Source of the DNA: Variovorax sp. JS1663
Lineage (GTDB): Bacteria; Pseudomonadota; Gammaproteobacteria; Burkholderiales; Burkholderiaceae_C
DNA: 64,000 nucleotides
Assembly (NCBI RefSeq): GCF_002157355.1
Contig: NZ_LYMK01000024.1
Coordinates: forward strand, 1 to 64,000
Direction of reading: 5' to 3'
Part shown: piece after piece, positions 35,957 to 45,000 of the stretch
Layout: each line of letters opens with the position of its first letter
How positions within the stretch are numbered: the stretch's first letter is position 1
Made by a program: the position numbers and the translations under genes
The notes under the pieces: generated by a model
Seen by the model: the letters and a program-made list of their open reading frames with translations, nothing else
Databases searched by the model: none
Told to the model about the DNA's origin: nothing

Positions 35957-36367
35957 CGACGTCGAGCCACCCTGGTTGTCCATCTCGAGCGCGAGGCGGA
36001 ACCGTTCAAGAGGACCTGGCTGGTACAGGGAGTTGTAGCCCACGGCGCGCGTCATCGCCGTGGCGTATCGCGTCACCTTGGGCATGAGGCCGCCGACGCT
36101 TGCGGCGTTCTCAGCGAACCACTTGACCACCACCCGAAGGTGCTCCCCGTGGAGCATTGACACCAGTTGCCGATCGACCTCCACCGCGTGACGAGCGATC
36201 ACGATCGAAGCAGTCGAATCAAGCCATCGCAGGAGCTTCTCGGCGCATTCCTTCTGCTGCTCTGCGGAAAGCGGCCCGCGCTGGCGCGTGACGTCGTCGC
36301 CAAAGACGACCTTCGCCAACTTGCTGTCGAAAGTGCCCTTGGGCATGCTTGAGAGGGACGAGGTCAT
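35942..36367 (-). CDS. Hypothetical protein
   Basis: A 141-residue helical, soluble protein starting MTSSLSSMPKGTFDSKL. No membrane segment or known motif. It ends one base from IscB element 1, which would have separated it from the gene at 33582-34151. The pair was probably adjacent in one operon before the insertion. It lies 146 bases after the bactofilin gene. Function unknown. Confidence 0.7.
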   Translation of the reverse strand: MTSSLSSMPKGTFDSKLAKVVFGDDVTRQRGPLSAEQQKECAEKLLRWLDSTASIVIARHAVEVDRQLVSMLHGEHLRVVVKWFAENAASVGGLMPKVTRYATAMTRAVGYNSLYQPGPLERFRLALEMDNQGGSTSSNGS

Positions 36368-36513
36368 CGGCAGGACGTCGGATCTTGGGGGGTCTCAGTT
36401 CTTTAGGGTTGCCATGGCGCGAGGCCGCTCAGCCGCTTGACAGCAGGTCGCCGCCACGACGACGGCTGAACCCTCACTCAACAGCTCTTGCAAGGGTCCA
36501 GCCATACAGGGCA

Positions 36514-37296
36514 TCACCCTGCGTAGGCCCGGATCGACTCGGTCGAACCATCCGTCTCCTCAGCTTCTTCGCTTGCGGAGTCGGTGACCGGGGGAACGAG
36601 GGCGAAGGGAACACGAGGAGCGGCGGCGGGAGCATCGGCAGCGGGCGCGACAGCAGCAACTGCGGGCTGCGCGGACGCGGGGGCCTGCTCGTCGTTGATC
36701 GCCGGAACGAATGCGGCAGCAGCGGCCGCGCTGGCCTGGGGAGCGCTGGCCTGGGGAGCGCTGACGCGGACAGGCGACCTGAAGGAGCGTGCGCCGCCGC
36801 GCGCAAGCTCGATAAGGGCGCGGCGTTCCCTTGCGCGCTCGAGTTCCTTGCTCAGCAGCGACTCGATGCGCTCGGTGACCTCGCCAGACGCAAGCATGCC
36901 CATCTGTGCGCTCATGAAGCCGCCGCGCTCGTAGTTCATGCAGCCGGAGGCCACGGTCACTTCGCTGGCGGTGATACGCGAGGTGCCATGCACGACGAGG
37001 TTCGCAGCCAGGATTTCGCCTTCGGGCGCGTCGACGACGCCATGCACTTCCAGGTGCGAAGCAAAGATGGAGCCGAGCACGATGCCGGACTCGGCGACGA
37101 CAACCTTGCCGCCGTGGAAGACGTTGCCCACCACGCAGCCTTCGATGTGAAGGTCCTGGCCTTCGCTGATGCTGAGGTCTCCGATGAAGTTGGACTCGGT
37201 CCCGATCACGGTCGGGGAGGACGCGCCTTTCGCAAGGAATGCGGGGATCTCTGCCCGCTCGCTCGTGGCATTCGATGCGTTTCTGATGCTGTTCAT
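36514..37296 (-). CDS. Bactofilin-family cytoskeletal protein
   Basis: A 260-residue protein. Residues about 28-135 form the bactofilin (DUF583) beta-helix, with TVIGTESNFIGDLSISEGQ, LHIEGCVVGNVFHGGKVVV and GEILAANLVVHGTSRITA showing the regular turns. The C-terminal 120 residues carry a charged helix (about 145-180) and an Ala/Pro-rich tail ending ESIRAYAG. Start at 37296 follows GAGGG. Bactofilins polymerise without nucleotides and act as scaffolds in morphogenesis or chromosome organisation. One in a conjugation locus, close to an SMC system, is unusual; a scaffold for transfer machinery or plasmid positioning is inference. Confidence 0.85.
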   Translation of the reverse strand: MNSIRNASNATSERAEIPAFLAKGASSPTVIGTESNFIGDLSISEGQDLHIEGCVVGNVFHGGKVVVAESGIVLGSIFASHLEVHGVVDAPEGEILAANLVVHGTSRITASEVTVASGCMNYERGGFMSAQMGMLASGEVTERIESLLSKELERARERRALIELARGGARSFRSPVRVSAPQASAPQASAAAAAAFVPAINDEQAPASAQPAVAAVAPAADAPAAAPRVPFALVPPVTDSASEEAEETDGSTESIRAYAG

Positions 37297-37331
37297 GCTC
37301 AAACCCTCGTTGAAGTTGTTTAACCCGTAAT

Positions 37332-37361
37332 ATGATATCGGCACGAACTTCTAACGGTCAA
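37332..37361 (-). promoter_or_regulatory. Putative promoter of the bactofilin gene
   Basis: On the minus strand TTGACC (bases 37361-37356) and TATCAT (37337-37332) are separated by 18 bp, about 35 bases upstream of the start codon. The region between the divergent genes (37297-37516) is locally AT-rich at this point. A plus-strand promoter for the other gene is less clear. Confidence 0.45.
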
Positions 37362-37516
37362 TGCTGGCAGCCACAATCGCAGCGCGAATGAGGCGCATTC
37401 GATACGACGCGACGTCTGAGTAGGCGGAAAGATGTCCATTGCAACCCATGCCCTGGCACAGCTCGAAGAGCTACGCCTACTAGCCCCGCCCCTCCCTTCA
37501 CAGGAGCACTGAACCG

Positions 37517-38485
37517 ATGGACGCCAAAGCAACGTCTCCCCGCCGCCCTTCCCTCATGGAGGCGCTTGGCCTCGCCCGCGCAGATGCGACCGGTGCGGCG
37601 GCTGCTGGAAGTGGGGGAAGCTCGGCCGCAGGCTCGGGGGCCGGCGGCGCGGCGGCCGCTGATGAGGATGCAACCGCGGGCCTCGGCGTCGACGAGTTCG
37701 TCGATCCCCTGGCCGGCACGGATTCCGGGGCGGAAGCTGGCTCGAGCGCAGGGCGCGATGGCAGCAGCCACACGGACATGAAGCACCTGCCGGGCAACAC
37801 CCTCAACATGGTCGAGATGTTCCAGCTGCGGGAGCGCAATCACGTCCTCGCCCAGAAGTCAGCCCGGCGATCGGGCGACCGCCGAAGCGTTCAGCTGGAC
37901 GCGGTGGGGCTGGAACTGTTCCGGCAGATCCAGCGCGAGGTCGAGCGCGCCCATTTCAGCCAAGCCGCGGTGTCGACGAGGGGAAAGCCCAAGGACGTCT
38001 CCGAGCAACGTTTCGCCGGCACGAACGCCGAGAGCATCACGCCCCGCAGGGATGAGCCTCGGCTCGAGCTTTGGCACGAGGATGCGCCCCTGCCCGATGA
38101 GGAAGCCCCGCCACTGGATTCAGACCCGGATCGGCCGATGGCCAGTGTTGCCCGGGAGTACGCGGCGTTCCAGCGCGAGGTGCTGCTCGATCGGTGCGCC
38201 GACGCCCATGCCTTGGCCCTTTCCGACCTGGCCGAGCTCAACCAGGCCGAAGCTCGAACCGACGAACTGCGTGGGCGCCAGGCGGAGCACCGGGCCGAAG
38301 CGTCGCCGCAGCAGGACAGCTTGGACGAGCTGCGCGCAGACGGCGCAGAGCAGTTCGAAGCCGCCGCGCGCCAGCGGTTCGCTGCCTCCAACGCCCGGGC
38401 AGTGCAGTTGGCCGGCGCCGTACAGGGGCGGCGGATCGGCTTAAACAAGATGCTCCGGGACAGGCCGCCCGGAGCCCCCCGCTAA
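37517..38485 (+). CDS. Hypothetical protein, plus strand
   Basis: A 322-residue soluble protein. Residues 1-95 are Ala/Gly/Ser/Asp-rich and probably disordered. The remainder is charged and helical, with a likely coiled coil (about 205-290, rich in Glu, Ala, Arg, Leu). AGGAG lies 10 bases before the ATG. It is transcribed against the surrounding transfer and SMC genes and is followed 16 bases later by another plus-strand gene, so the two form a small operon. No family recognised. Confidence 0.75.
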   Translation: MDAKATSPRRPSLMEALGLARADATGAAAAGSGGSSAAGSGAGGAAAADEDATAGLGVDEFVDPLAGTDSGAEAGSSAGRDGSSHTDMKHLPGNTLNMVEMFQLRERNHVLAQKSARRSGDRRSVQLDAVGLELFRQIQREVERAHFSQAAVSTRGKPKDVSEQRFAGTNAESITPRRDEPRLELWHEDAPLPDEEAPPLDSDPDRPMASVAREYAAFQREVLLDRCADAHALALSDLAELNQAEARTDELRGRQAEHRAEASPQQDSLDELRADGAEQFEAAARQRFAASNARAVQLAGAVQGRRIGLNKMLRDRPPGAPR

Positions 38486-38501
38486 GAAGGAGAACAGGAC
38501 C

Positions 38502-38993
38502 ATGAGAACTCAACTATCACCGATCCGAGTCGCATCGGCGCTCTATTCGCCCTACGCGAGTGACTTCACCCTGCCGATCGAGCAGCAGCTCCTGCAGCTG
38601 GACTGCATCTTTTCGGTCATGAACATCGACGGCCTGGATCTGGCCTGGATCGACGGCATCGACCAGGACGACCCCATCCTGGTGCCAGTGCGCTCGATGG
38701 AAGGCTACGGCGATCTCGGAACGATCGAGGAGTACCTGAGCGAGGAGTTTCACACCAGCATCGGCCCTGAGCTTCAGAGGCTCCTGCAGATCGCTCGCAA
38801 TGAAGAGCTGACCCCTACTGTCCTGGTGCGCGCCCTTGCGATCATGCACAACGACGGGACGATCGACGCGGCGCACGCCGTCAAGCAGTCCTTCGACTGG
38901 GGCTTCACCATGCTGCGCGCCGGCGTGCTGGATCGCTACAGGTTCGGGCTGCGCGCCATGCTTGAGCATGCCAGGCCATTGCAAGCGGCGTAA
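38502..38993 (+). CDS. Hypothetical protein, plus strand
   Basis: A 163-residue soluble acidic protein starting MRTQLSPIRVASALYSPYAS with a good ribosome site (AAGGAG). It is mostly helical, with an acidic segment (DGLDLAWIDGIDQDDP) in the first third. No known motif. It converges on the Toprim gene of the SMC system 200 bases away. Its place at the end of that system makes an accessory role possible, but it lies on the opposite strand. Confidence 0.75.
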   Translation: MRTQLSPIRVASALYSPYASDFTLPIEQQLLQLDCIFSVMNIDGLDLAWIDGIDQDDPILVPVRSMEGYGDLGTIEEYLSEEFHTSIGPELQRLLQIARNEELTPTVLVRALAIMHNDGTIDAAHAVKQSFDWGFTMLRAGVLDRYRFGLRAMLEHARPLQAA

Positions 38994-39193
38994 GAGAGCT
39001 GCTCCTCCTGTGAAGGATGCCGCAGCGCGCGGCCTCAATTTCGGTCTGCGAGGTGCTGAAAAAAGCAGTGAACCTCCCCCCGCCGGCAGAAGTCATCCTT
39101 GCGAGCTATGGAGCGCGCCCCCAGGCGATTTCGCTCCTGACGGCGAAACTGCCAAACCCACGCCCAAGGTGGCGTAGCCCGGGCGGCGCGCGG

Positions 39194-39994
39194 TCATTCC
39201 CTCTCTGGGAAGGCTTCCTGATTGAGGCCCCTTGTGAGCAGGCGCATCCGACCCCAGGCCAGGGCGATCTCCGGGTCGCCACAGGCATTTAGCGTCGGGC
39301 GACACCCCGCCTCCTGAGCCCCGTAGAGGTCATGCCGCTTCCGCTCGCGCACGATCGGCTCGAGCTCTTCCCACGGCGGAAGACAAAGGGCCTCGCGCCG
39401 CGGCAGGCTGGCCGCCATGACCAGCCCCTGCGGATCGAAGTCGAACAGTGCCAGCACCGGCCTTGAGTCCTCCTCGACCAGGCGTCTGGCTGCGTCGATC
39501 CGAAACCAATCGGGCGCCCCCCGGAACAGCACCAGGGCGCTGCGCCCCTTGAGGTATGGCTCCAGCCAGCGGTAGCGATGGATGCGCTGCATCGATTCGA
39601 GGTTCTCGCATACGAGCAGCACCTCAAAGGACATCGCCAATGCCTCCCGCCAGCACATGGCAAGGAAGCTGCCTCGGGGCGTCTTCACGCCCTCGATTCC
39701 CAGCGCCACCACGGCGACCAGTCCCTCGGTCACCGGCGCTGCCGCCGCCTTCTCAGACGCCGCATCGTCTGCCTCGGAGCGCCGCCGTCCGGGAGCCGGC
39801 GCGACGCCGGCGAGACCCGCATTGCGCAGCTTCGTTTCGGCCTTGAGGAAGTCGCTCTCCTCGTAGAGAACCGCTCGGCCGCGGATCCGTCCAAGATCCT
39901 GGGTTCGTGCCATCTCCATGGCGATAGCCGAGCTCAGCCTGGCCGAGCGATTCGCCGCCAGGTTGCGAAGGAAGGTGTACTGCTCCGGGGTCAT
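39194..39994 (-). CDS. jetD: JetD/MksG-like Toprim nuclease subunit
   Basis: A 266-residue protein whose C-terminal half carries Toprim signatures: an acidic residue Glu130 in LLVCENLESM and the paired Asp185/Asp187 in ALFDFDPQGL. In Wadjet systems JetD cuts circular DNA extruded by the SMC complex. JetD is usually close to 400 residues with an N-terminal arm domain; this one is shorter, with a helical N-terminus of about 85 residues. Start ATG overlaps the kleisin stop (ATGA), fixing the start at 39994. Toprim assignment is from motifs; the family is inferred from linkage. Confidence 0.75.
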   Translation of the reverse strand: MTPEQYTFLRNLAANRSARLSSAIAMEMARTQDLGRIRGRAVLYEESDFLKAETKLRNAGLAGVAPAPGRRRSEADDAASEKAAAAPVTEGLVAVVALGIEGVKTPRGSFLAMCWREALAMSFEVLLVCENLESMQRIHRYRWLEPYLKGRSALVLFRGAPDWFRIDAARRLVEEDSRPVLALFDFDPQGLVMAASLPRREALCLPPWEELEPIVRERKRHDLYGAQEAGCRPTLNACGDPEIALAWGRMRLLTRGLNQEAFPERE

Positions 39995-41385
39995 TCCGCC
40001 TGAACCGCCGCCAGCTCCAACGTCCCGCCCTCGCCGGCGGCGTCTTGGTCCGCCGCGCGCCGGGCCGTCGCTTTCGCAGGCAGGTGACGCGCGAGCGTGC
40101 GCTTGAAGACCTCGATCGAGTCGGGCGTCGGCGACGCTGTGGCGTCCCCGAAGGTGTGGCTGAACCGCTCGCCTGGCACCGGCGGGTCCAGAACGATCGC
40201 CACCCGGAACTTGAAGTAGCGCAGGGCAGACGACGCAAACGCAAGCCACAGGGACGGCGGCATCTGGCGCGCCACCACGTCGCCGGCGCGCCAATCCATG
40301 ACGGACAGTGTCTTGGCGCCCTCAGTCCTCGCATTCTTGATCACCGCCAGGGCCAGCCGGGCCAGGGCCTCCATGTTGGGCTTGCCCGGCGGAGGCGTGG
40401 ATTCCTTGGGCGCCGCGAGTTTGATCGGCGGAGCCTTCTGCACGGGCTCGGGGGCGACAACCGGCTTGGGCAGCGACTGCACCTCATCGCGCATCAGGTC
40501 CTTCATGGTGCGGTCGTCGTCCTGCGGGTCCATATGGTTGCGCAGGGGCGGCAGCGGCGGGCCCAGGAAGGGCTTGGACAGAAGAAACGCGGGGAGATCA
40601 TCCGGCAGCAGCGGCTCCTCGATGCCGCGCCAGGCCGGGTTCTGGCGCAGCAGCATGGCGGTGCGCGCCAGCAACACGTTCTTGCGTTCGATCTCGCGCA
40701 TGCTGAAAAGCTCGCGGCGGATCTGGCTCTGGTACTGGGAGAGCGTCTGCGTCCAGCGCGGCAGTTGGGCCTGGATCGTGTTCCGCAGCATGGCCGCCAG
40801 CTGCTGCAGGCCCCGCTCCCGTGCCTCAGCCTCGATCTTTTCCACCGCGCGGCTCAGACGCGTGAGGTCGTTGCTCATGACGCCGCTCTGGCGCTGGTAG
40901 TAGCGGTTCTGGCTCGTCTTGGCGGCCAGCGAGTCCACGTTCCCGAAGCGGGTGCTGAGCAGCAGCCCCAGCAAGCGCAGGTTGTGCTCGACCATGTCCG
41001 AGATGTCGAACGCGTCCTGCTCGATCTGCGAGGCAGCCTCATCTGCCTCTTTGAAGTCGCCCGCGGCGCGCAGGTCATCCAGCTCCCGCCAGACCACCGA
41101 GATCTGTTCGACCAGTTGGCCGATGCCGGTGAGGCTTTGGTACAGAGGGTGGATCTGGAGGATGTCGTTGGCGAACTCGCGCAGGCGGCTATGCAGCCGG
41201 AAGCCCCGCTCCCCGGCCGGGCGCAGCACGTTGAGTTCCCGAAGGGTGCGAATGGCCGGGTCCGTGAGCGCCGCATCGCCGTCGACCCCGACGACATCGC
41301 GCAGGGCCTCCTCGACCACCTCGACGTGCCGGCTGAGCGCCGCGAATACCGGCTTGAGCGGCGAGCTTCGATCCGAAGGGCTCAT
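39991..41385 (-). CDS. jetA: JetA/MksF-like kleisin subunit
   Basis: A 464-residue protein of the size and predicted fold of MukF/MksF/JetA: an N-terminal winged-helix part (LRELNVLRPAGERGFRLHSR), a long helical middle with coiled-coil character (about 75-240), a Pro-rich linker (about 290-345) and a C-terminal domain (VMDWRAGDVVARQMPPSLW). It would bridge the SMC heads and bind JetB. It starts 4 bases after jetB and its stop overlaps the jetD start. Canonical loci put this gene first; here it is third. Confidence 0.75.
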   Translation of the reverse strand: MSPSDRSSPLKPVFAALSRHVEVVEEALRDVVGVDGDAALTDPAIRTLRELNVLRPAGERGFRLHSRLREFANDILQIHPLYQSLTGIGQLVEQISVVWRELDDLRAAGDFKEADEAASQIEQDAFDISDMVEHNLRLLGLLLSTRFGNVDSLAAKTSQNRYYQRQSGVMSNDLTRLSRAVEKIEAEARERGLQQLAAMLRNTIQAQLPRWTQTLSQYQSQIRRELFSMREIERKNVLLARTAMLLRQNPAWRGIEEPLLPDDLPAFLLSKPFLGPPLPPLRNHMDPQDDDRTMKDLMRDEVQSLPKPVVAPEPVQKAPPIKLAAPKESTPPPGKPNMEALARLALAVIKNARTEGAKTLSVMDWRAGDVVARQMPPSLWLAFASSALRYFKFRVAIVLDPPVPGERFSHTFGDATASPTPDSIEVFKRTLARHLPAKATARRAADQDAAGEGGTLELAAVQAE

Positions 41386-41389
41386 CGGG

Positions 41390-42025
41390 TCATTCCTTGG
41401 CTGCTTCCGGCAGGCGCATTTGCTCCTGGTCCACCACGCCCGTGTCGCTGATGAGGTCAGTGTTCTCGGCGATCACCTCGAGCACCGCGTAGAGGAAGTC
41501 GATCTTGCCGGTGAGCTTGTAGCCGCGGCTGTCGTTGGGCACATGCACGGCGTAGCGCTCCTTGACCAGGTACTCCAGCATGCGCGAGACCCGGTCGTTG
41601 CTGCTGGCATCCAGGCGAAGGCCGGGCAGCGCCAGATCCATCACCTGCTGCTCCAGTGCCGGCGTGAGGCGCACACGCTCGGCAAGCTCGGATTCCCACA
41701 GGGTGAGCCCAGGCTGCAGGTGGGAGTCCTGCCCTTGCGCCTCGCGGATGGCGGCGAGCACCGGCACGATCGGCGAGAGGTTCGCGCGCACATTGCGCAG
41801 CGACTCCCGAACAGCGGTACGCGCGTCGGCGTCGGGCACTTCGGGCGCCAGGAAGAAGGCGCCTTCGTCGCTCAGGCGCACCAGGCGCAACCCCAGCTGC
41901 GCCACCCAAGCCTCGACCACGGTGCGATGCTCTTCCTCGATCAGGAGGTCGTAGCCGTCCGGATGCGCGACCGGGCAGATGAATTCGCCGGCCAGCAGGG
42001 CCTTCAGGGTGCTCGCGAGCTTCAT
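41390..42025 (-). CDS. jetB: JetB/MksE-like KITE subunit
   Basis: A 211-residue protein of MksE/JetB (DUF4194-like) size, starting MKLASTLKALLAGEFICPV, with tandem winged-helix character and the typical stretch LEYLVKERYAVHVPNDSRGYKLTGKIDFLYAVLE. KITE subunits dimerise and bind the kleisin and DNA. The ATG overlaps the jetC stop (ATGA), so the order of translation is SMC first, then KITE. Assignment uses linkage plus general fold features. Confidence 0.75.
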   Translation of the reverse strand: MKLASTLKALLAGEFICPVAHPDGYDLLIEEEHRTVVEAWVAQLGLRLVRLSDEGAFFLAPEVPDADARTAVRESLRNVRANLSPIVPVLAAIREAQGQDSHLQPGLTLWESELAERVRLTPALEQQVMDLALPGLRLDASSNDRVSRMLEYLVKERYAVHVPNDSRGYKLTGKIDFLYAVLEVIAENTDLISDTGVVDQEQMRLPEAAKE

Positions 42026-45000
42026 TGCAGGGCCTCCTCGAGATCAAACTCCGCCGCAGTATCTTGAGCCTGCGCCTTGCCGATGGATCCGTCCTCCTCG
42101 AATTGGTGCGAACTCGTGAACAGAACGCCCAGCGAGGGGTCCAGGCTCGGCGCTGCGCAGACGGCCGTCACGTTCTGTTGGGAGAGCACGTCAAGGTAGG
42201 ACAGCAGGTTGTCGGGACTCACGCGCCCGACCTCATCGATAACCCAGGTCATGCCCACCGGCGAGTTCTTCCCGCGCACGATGCCAAGGAAACCCAGCAG
42301 GAACATCATCGTGACGACGAGCGTGAGGCCATTGGAGGACAGGCCGGTCATCGAGCGGTCGTTGTCCACGCGGATGGGCTTGCCCATCTCCTCCAGTTCG
42401 AAGGCCAGGCGCACGTGCTCATCCAGGTTCACCTGCAGGGTGCCGGTGTCGGGGAGCTGGTCGCGGAACGCGCGCATGAGCGCGACCTCCTCGGCGTTGG
42501 GCAGCTCCGGGTTGGAGACGGCGGCTGTGCGGAACGAACTGGTGCGCGCGAGACTGGCGTCGCGCATTTCGCGCAGCGCCTTCAGCGCCGGGCTCGACGC
42601 TGCCGTCGACGAGATGTGCACCTGCAGGTTGTTGAAGCGCTTGAAGCCGGTTGCCAGGTCCAGCGAACGCTGGAATTGCCGGTTGAGCTCATACACCCGC
42701 GACTCGAAGTTGGCGATGTGGTTCACGAAGGACTCGGCCGCGGAGAAGAGACCTTCCATCTCGTGGCGCAGCGCCATGTGGTACTGCCGGTGCGTAAGCG
42801 GCTCGAACCATTCGAGCGCGGCCCGCCCCCAGTCGACGGCGCGTTCGTGACGCAGGTAGGCCTCGCCTAAACCCTGCTGCTCGCGCTGGTGCACGAGCGC
42901 ACTGTGATCGGCCTGCCGCCCATCGAGCCACTGCGAGATTTCGCTGGAGCGCTCACGCATCTTGGAACACAGGTCGCGGGTGGCGACCTCCAGCTTCTGC
43001 GTGGCCGCCTCGAGCATGTCGATTCGGTTCCTGGTGTCGTTGCTGAGGCTGTAGTAGCTGTCATCGCCCGCGCGAAGCGGACCCTTGAGTCGGTACGGAG
43101 CGAGATGGGTCTTGGCAAGGCGGCGCAGGCCGTCCAGCTCTTCCGCGGTAGAGTTGCGCGCCGATCGCTTCCTCGCCTCGGCGCTGGTGAGTTCGGCGCG
43201 CTGCTGGGCGGCATCCTGCTCGAACTTGGCCTGGTCGCGCACGGCGGCATCCAGGCGCGGGCGAAGCTCAGCCGCCCGCGCCTCCCGCTCGAGCTTGAGC
43301 GGCAGTAGTTCGAGTTCGAACATGCGCCAGGCTTGAACGTGATGGGCGTTCTGCGCGATGGAAAGAAGCTCGGCCTCGATCGTTGCGATGCGTTCCTGCA
43401 GCGCAGTGACCTGGGTCGGATCGACCCCCTGCCCCTTCAAGGCCGCGGCATGGGCGTCCTGGGCGCGCTGGCGCTGCTCCTTCGCGGCCGCTTCTGCAGC
43501 CAGGGCCTGATCGGTGAGGCTGCCCCAGGCGCCATCTCGTTGGCTGCGCAACTTGGCCACGCGATCATTGAACTGCTGCACCACGGAAGCCCGGCGCAGG
43601 TGCTCATCCCGGACGATCGCCCTGAGCTCCGCATCGAGAGCCACGACGGCGCTGCGCAGGCGGGCCGCATCGTCGGCGTGCTCCTTCCGCACCCGCGCGA
43701 TCTCGAGTTCGACGTGACGCTTAGCGCGGGCCGCCTCCTCGGCGGCTTCGACTTGCCTCTCCTTTGCTCGGGTGAGCTCGTGCTGACCGATCTGCAAAGC
43801 GTCGCGGGCCGCTTTCAGTTCCGCCTGAGCCTTTTTGCTGACCGCGAGCGCGTCGTCCCGCTTGTCACGAATGCGCTGCAGCAGTGCGGCCGACTCGGTG
43901 ATTTGTGCGCGCGCGCCGTCGTGGGTTGCCCAACGCGGCAGCTCCACCGGGGCCACGTTGATGCCGAGGGGCCCAACATTCACCTCACCGATTTCGCCGC
44001 CCGCGCCGCCTCCCAGGCCCATGCCTTCGTACCGAGGCGCCAGGTCGGTGCGCAGCAATCGCTCGGGGTCCAGCACCTTCGCGACGTTGGCCCATTCCTC
44101 GGGAGGGTGCTCGCGCAGGGTCGCCAGGACGCTGCCGGCGGGAGGATTGAGCTGGGCCTGCAAGGTCTCGTGGTGAGCTGTCGCCGCGGAGAGCTCGCCT
44201 TCTGCCTGGTCAAGGGTCAGAAACGCCTGCTCTTGCAGGGCGACTCCTGACTTCACCTGGTTGCCAGTGCGCTCCACATGCTGGCCCCGCTCCGACAGGG
44301 CCTCGTTGGCCGCCGCCAGGGCCGCATCGGCAGCCACCCGATGGTCAAGCGCCTCCTTGGGCGCTTCCGCGACCTTGGAGAGAGTGTCATGGGCGCCGAT
44401 TTCCTTATGGTGCGCAGCGATCTGCTCCTGGATCTCGATTCGCCGGGGCGCCGCCTCGGCCAGGTCGAGTTCCTCCAGCACCGCCTTGCGCTCTTGCTCC
44501 ACCACCTCGACTTGGCTGTCGTACTCTTTGGCAGCGGCTTCCCGCTGCTCCTGGATCTGCTCCTTGCGGGCCTGCAAGTCCCTTTCGATGTTCGCGAGCG
44601 CCGCCTGAAGCGCTTGCTGAGCGTCGTTGACCCGTTCAGTGAGGAGCTTCAGTTCGGAGGTGGCCACCTGCTTGTCATGGGCATACTGGCTCTGAAGGGC
44701 GTCCTTCTGCACCATGGCCTGCACGCCGAGGGACTCGAAATGGCGCTCCCGGCCGACGACCTCCTCCAGGTCCGCCTTGGCTTTGGCGAGCTCTACCTTG
44801 GCGCTCGCGACGGTACGGTCATGCGCTTCCTTGCCCTCGGCGGCAACTCGCTCCAGTTCATGGATCGCCACCGTGAGCTGGCCGATCTCCAGGTCCAGCA
44901 TGTCGAGTTCGGCCGCGCGCCGGTCGATGCTGACTTCACAGGCGGCCCGAAGCGAGCCGAGATCCATGGCCATCTCGCCCACCTTGCCCACCTGCTCTTC

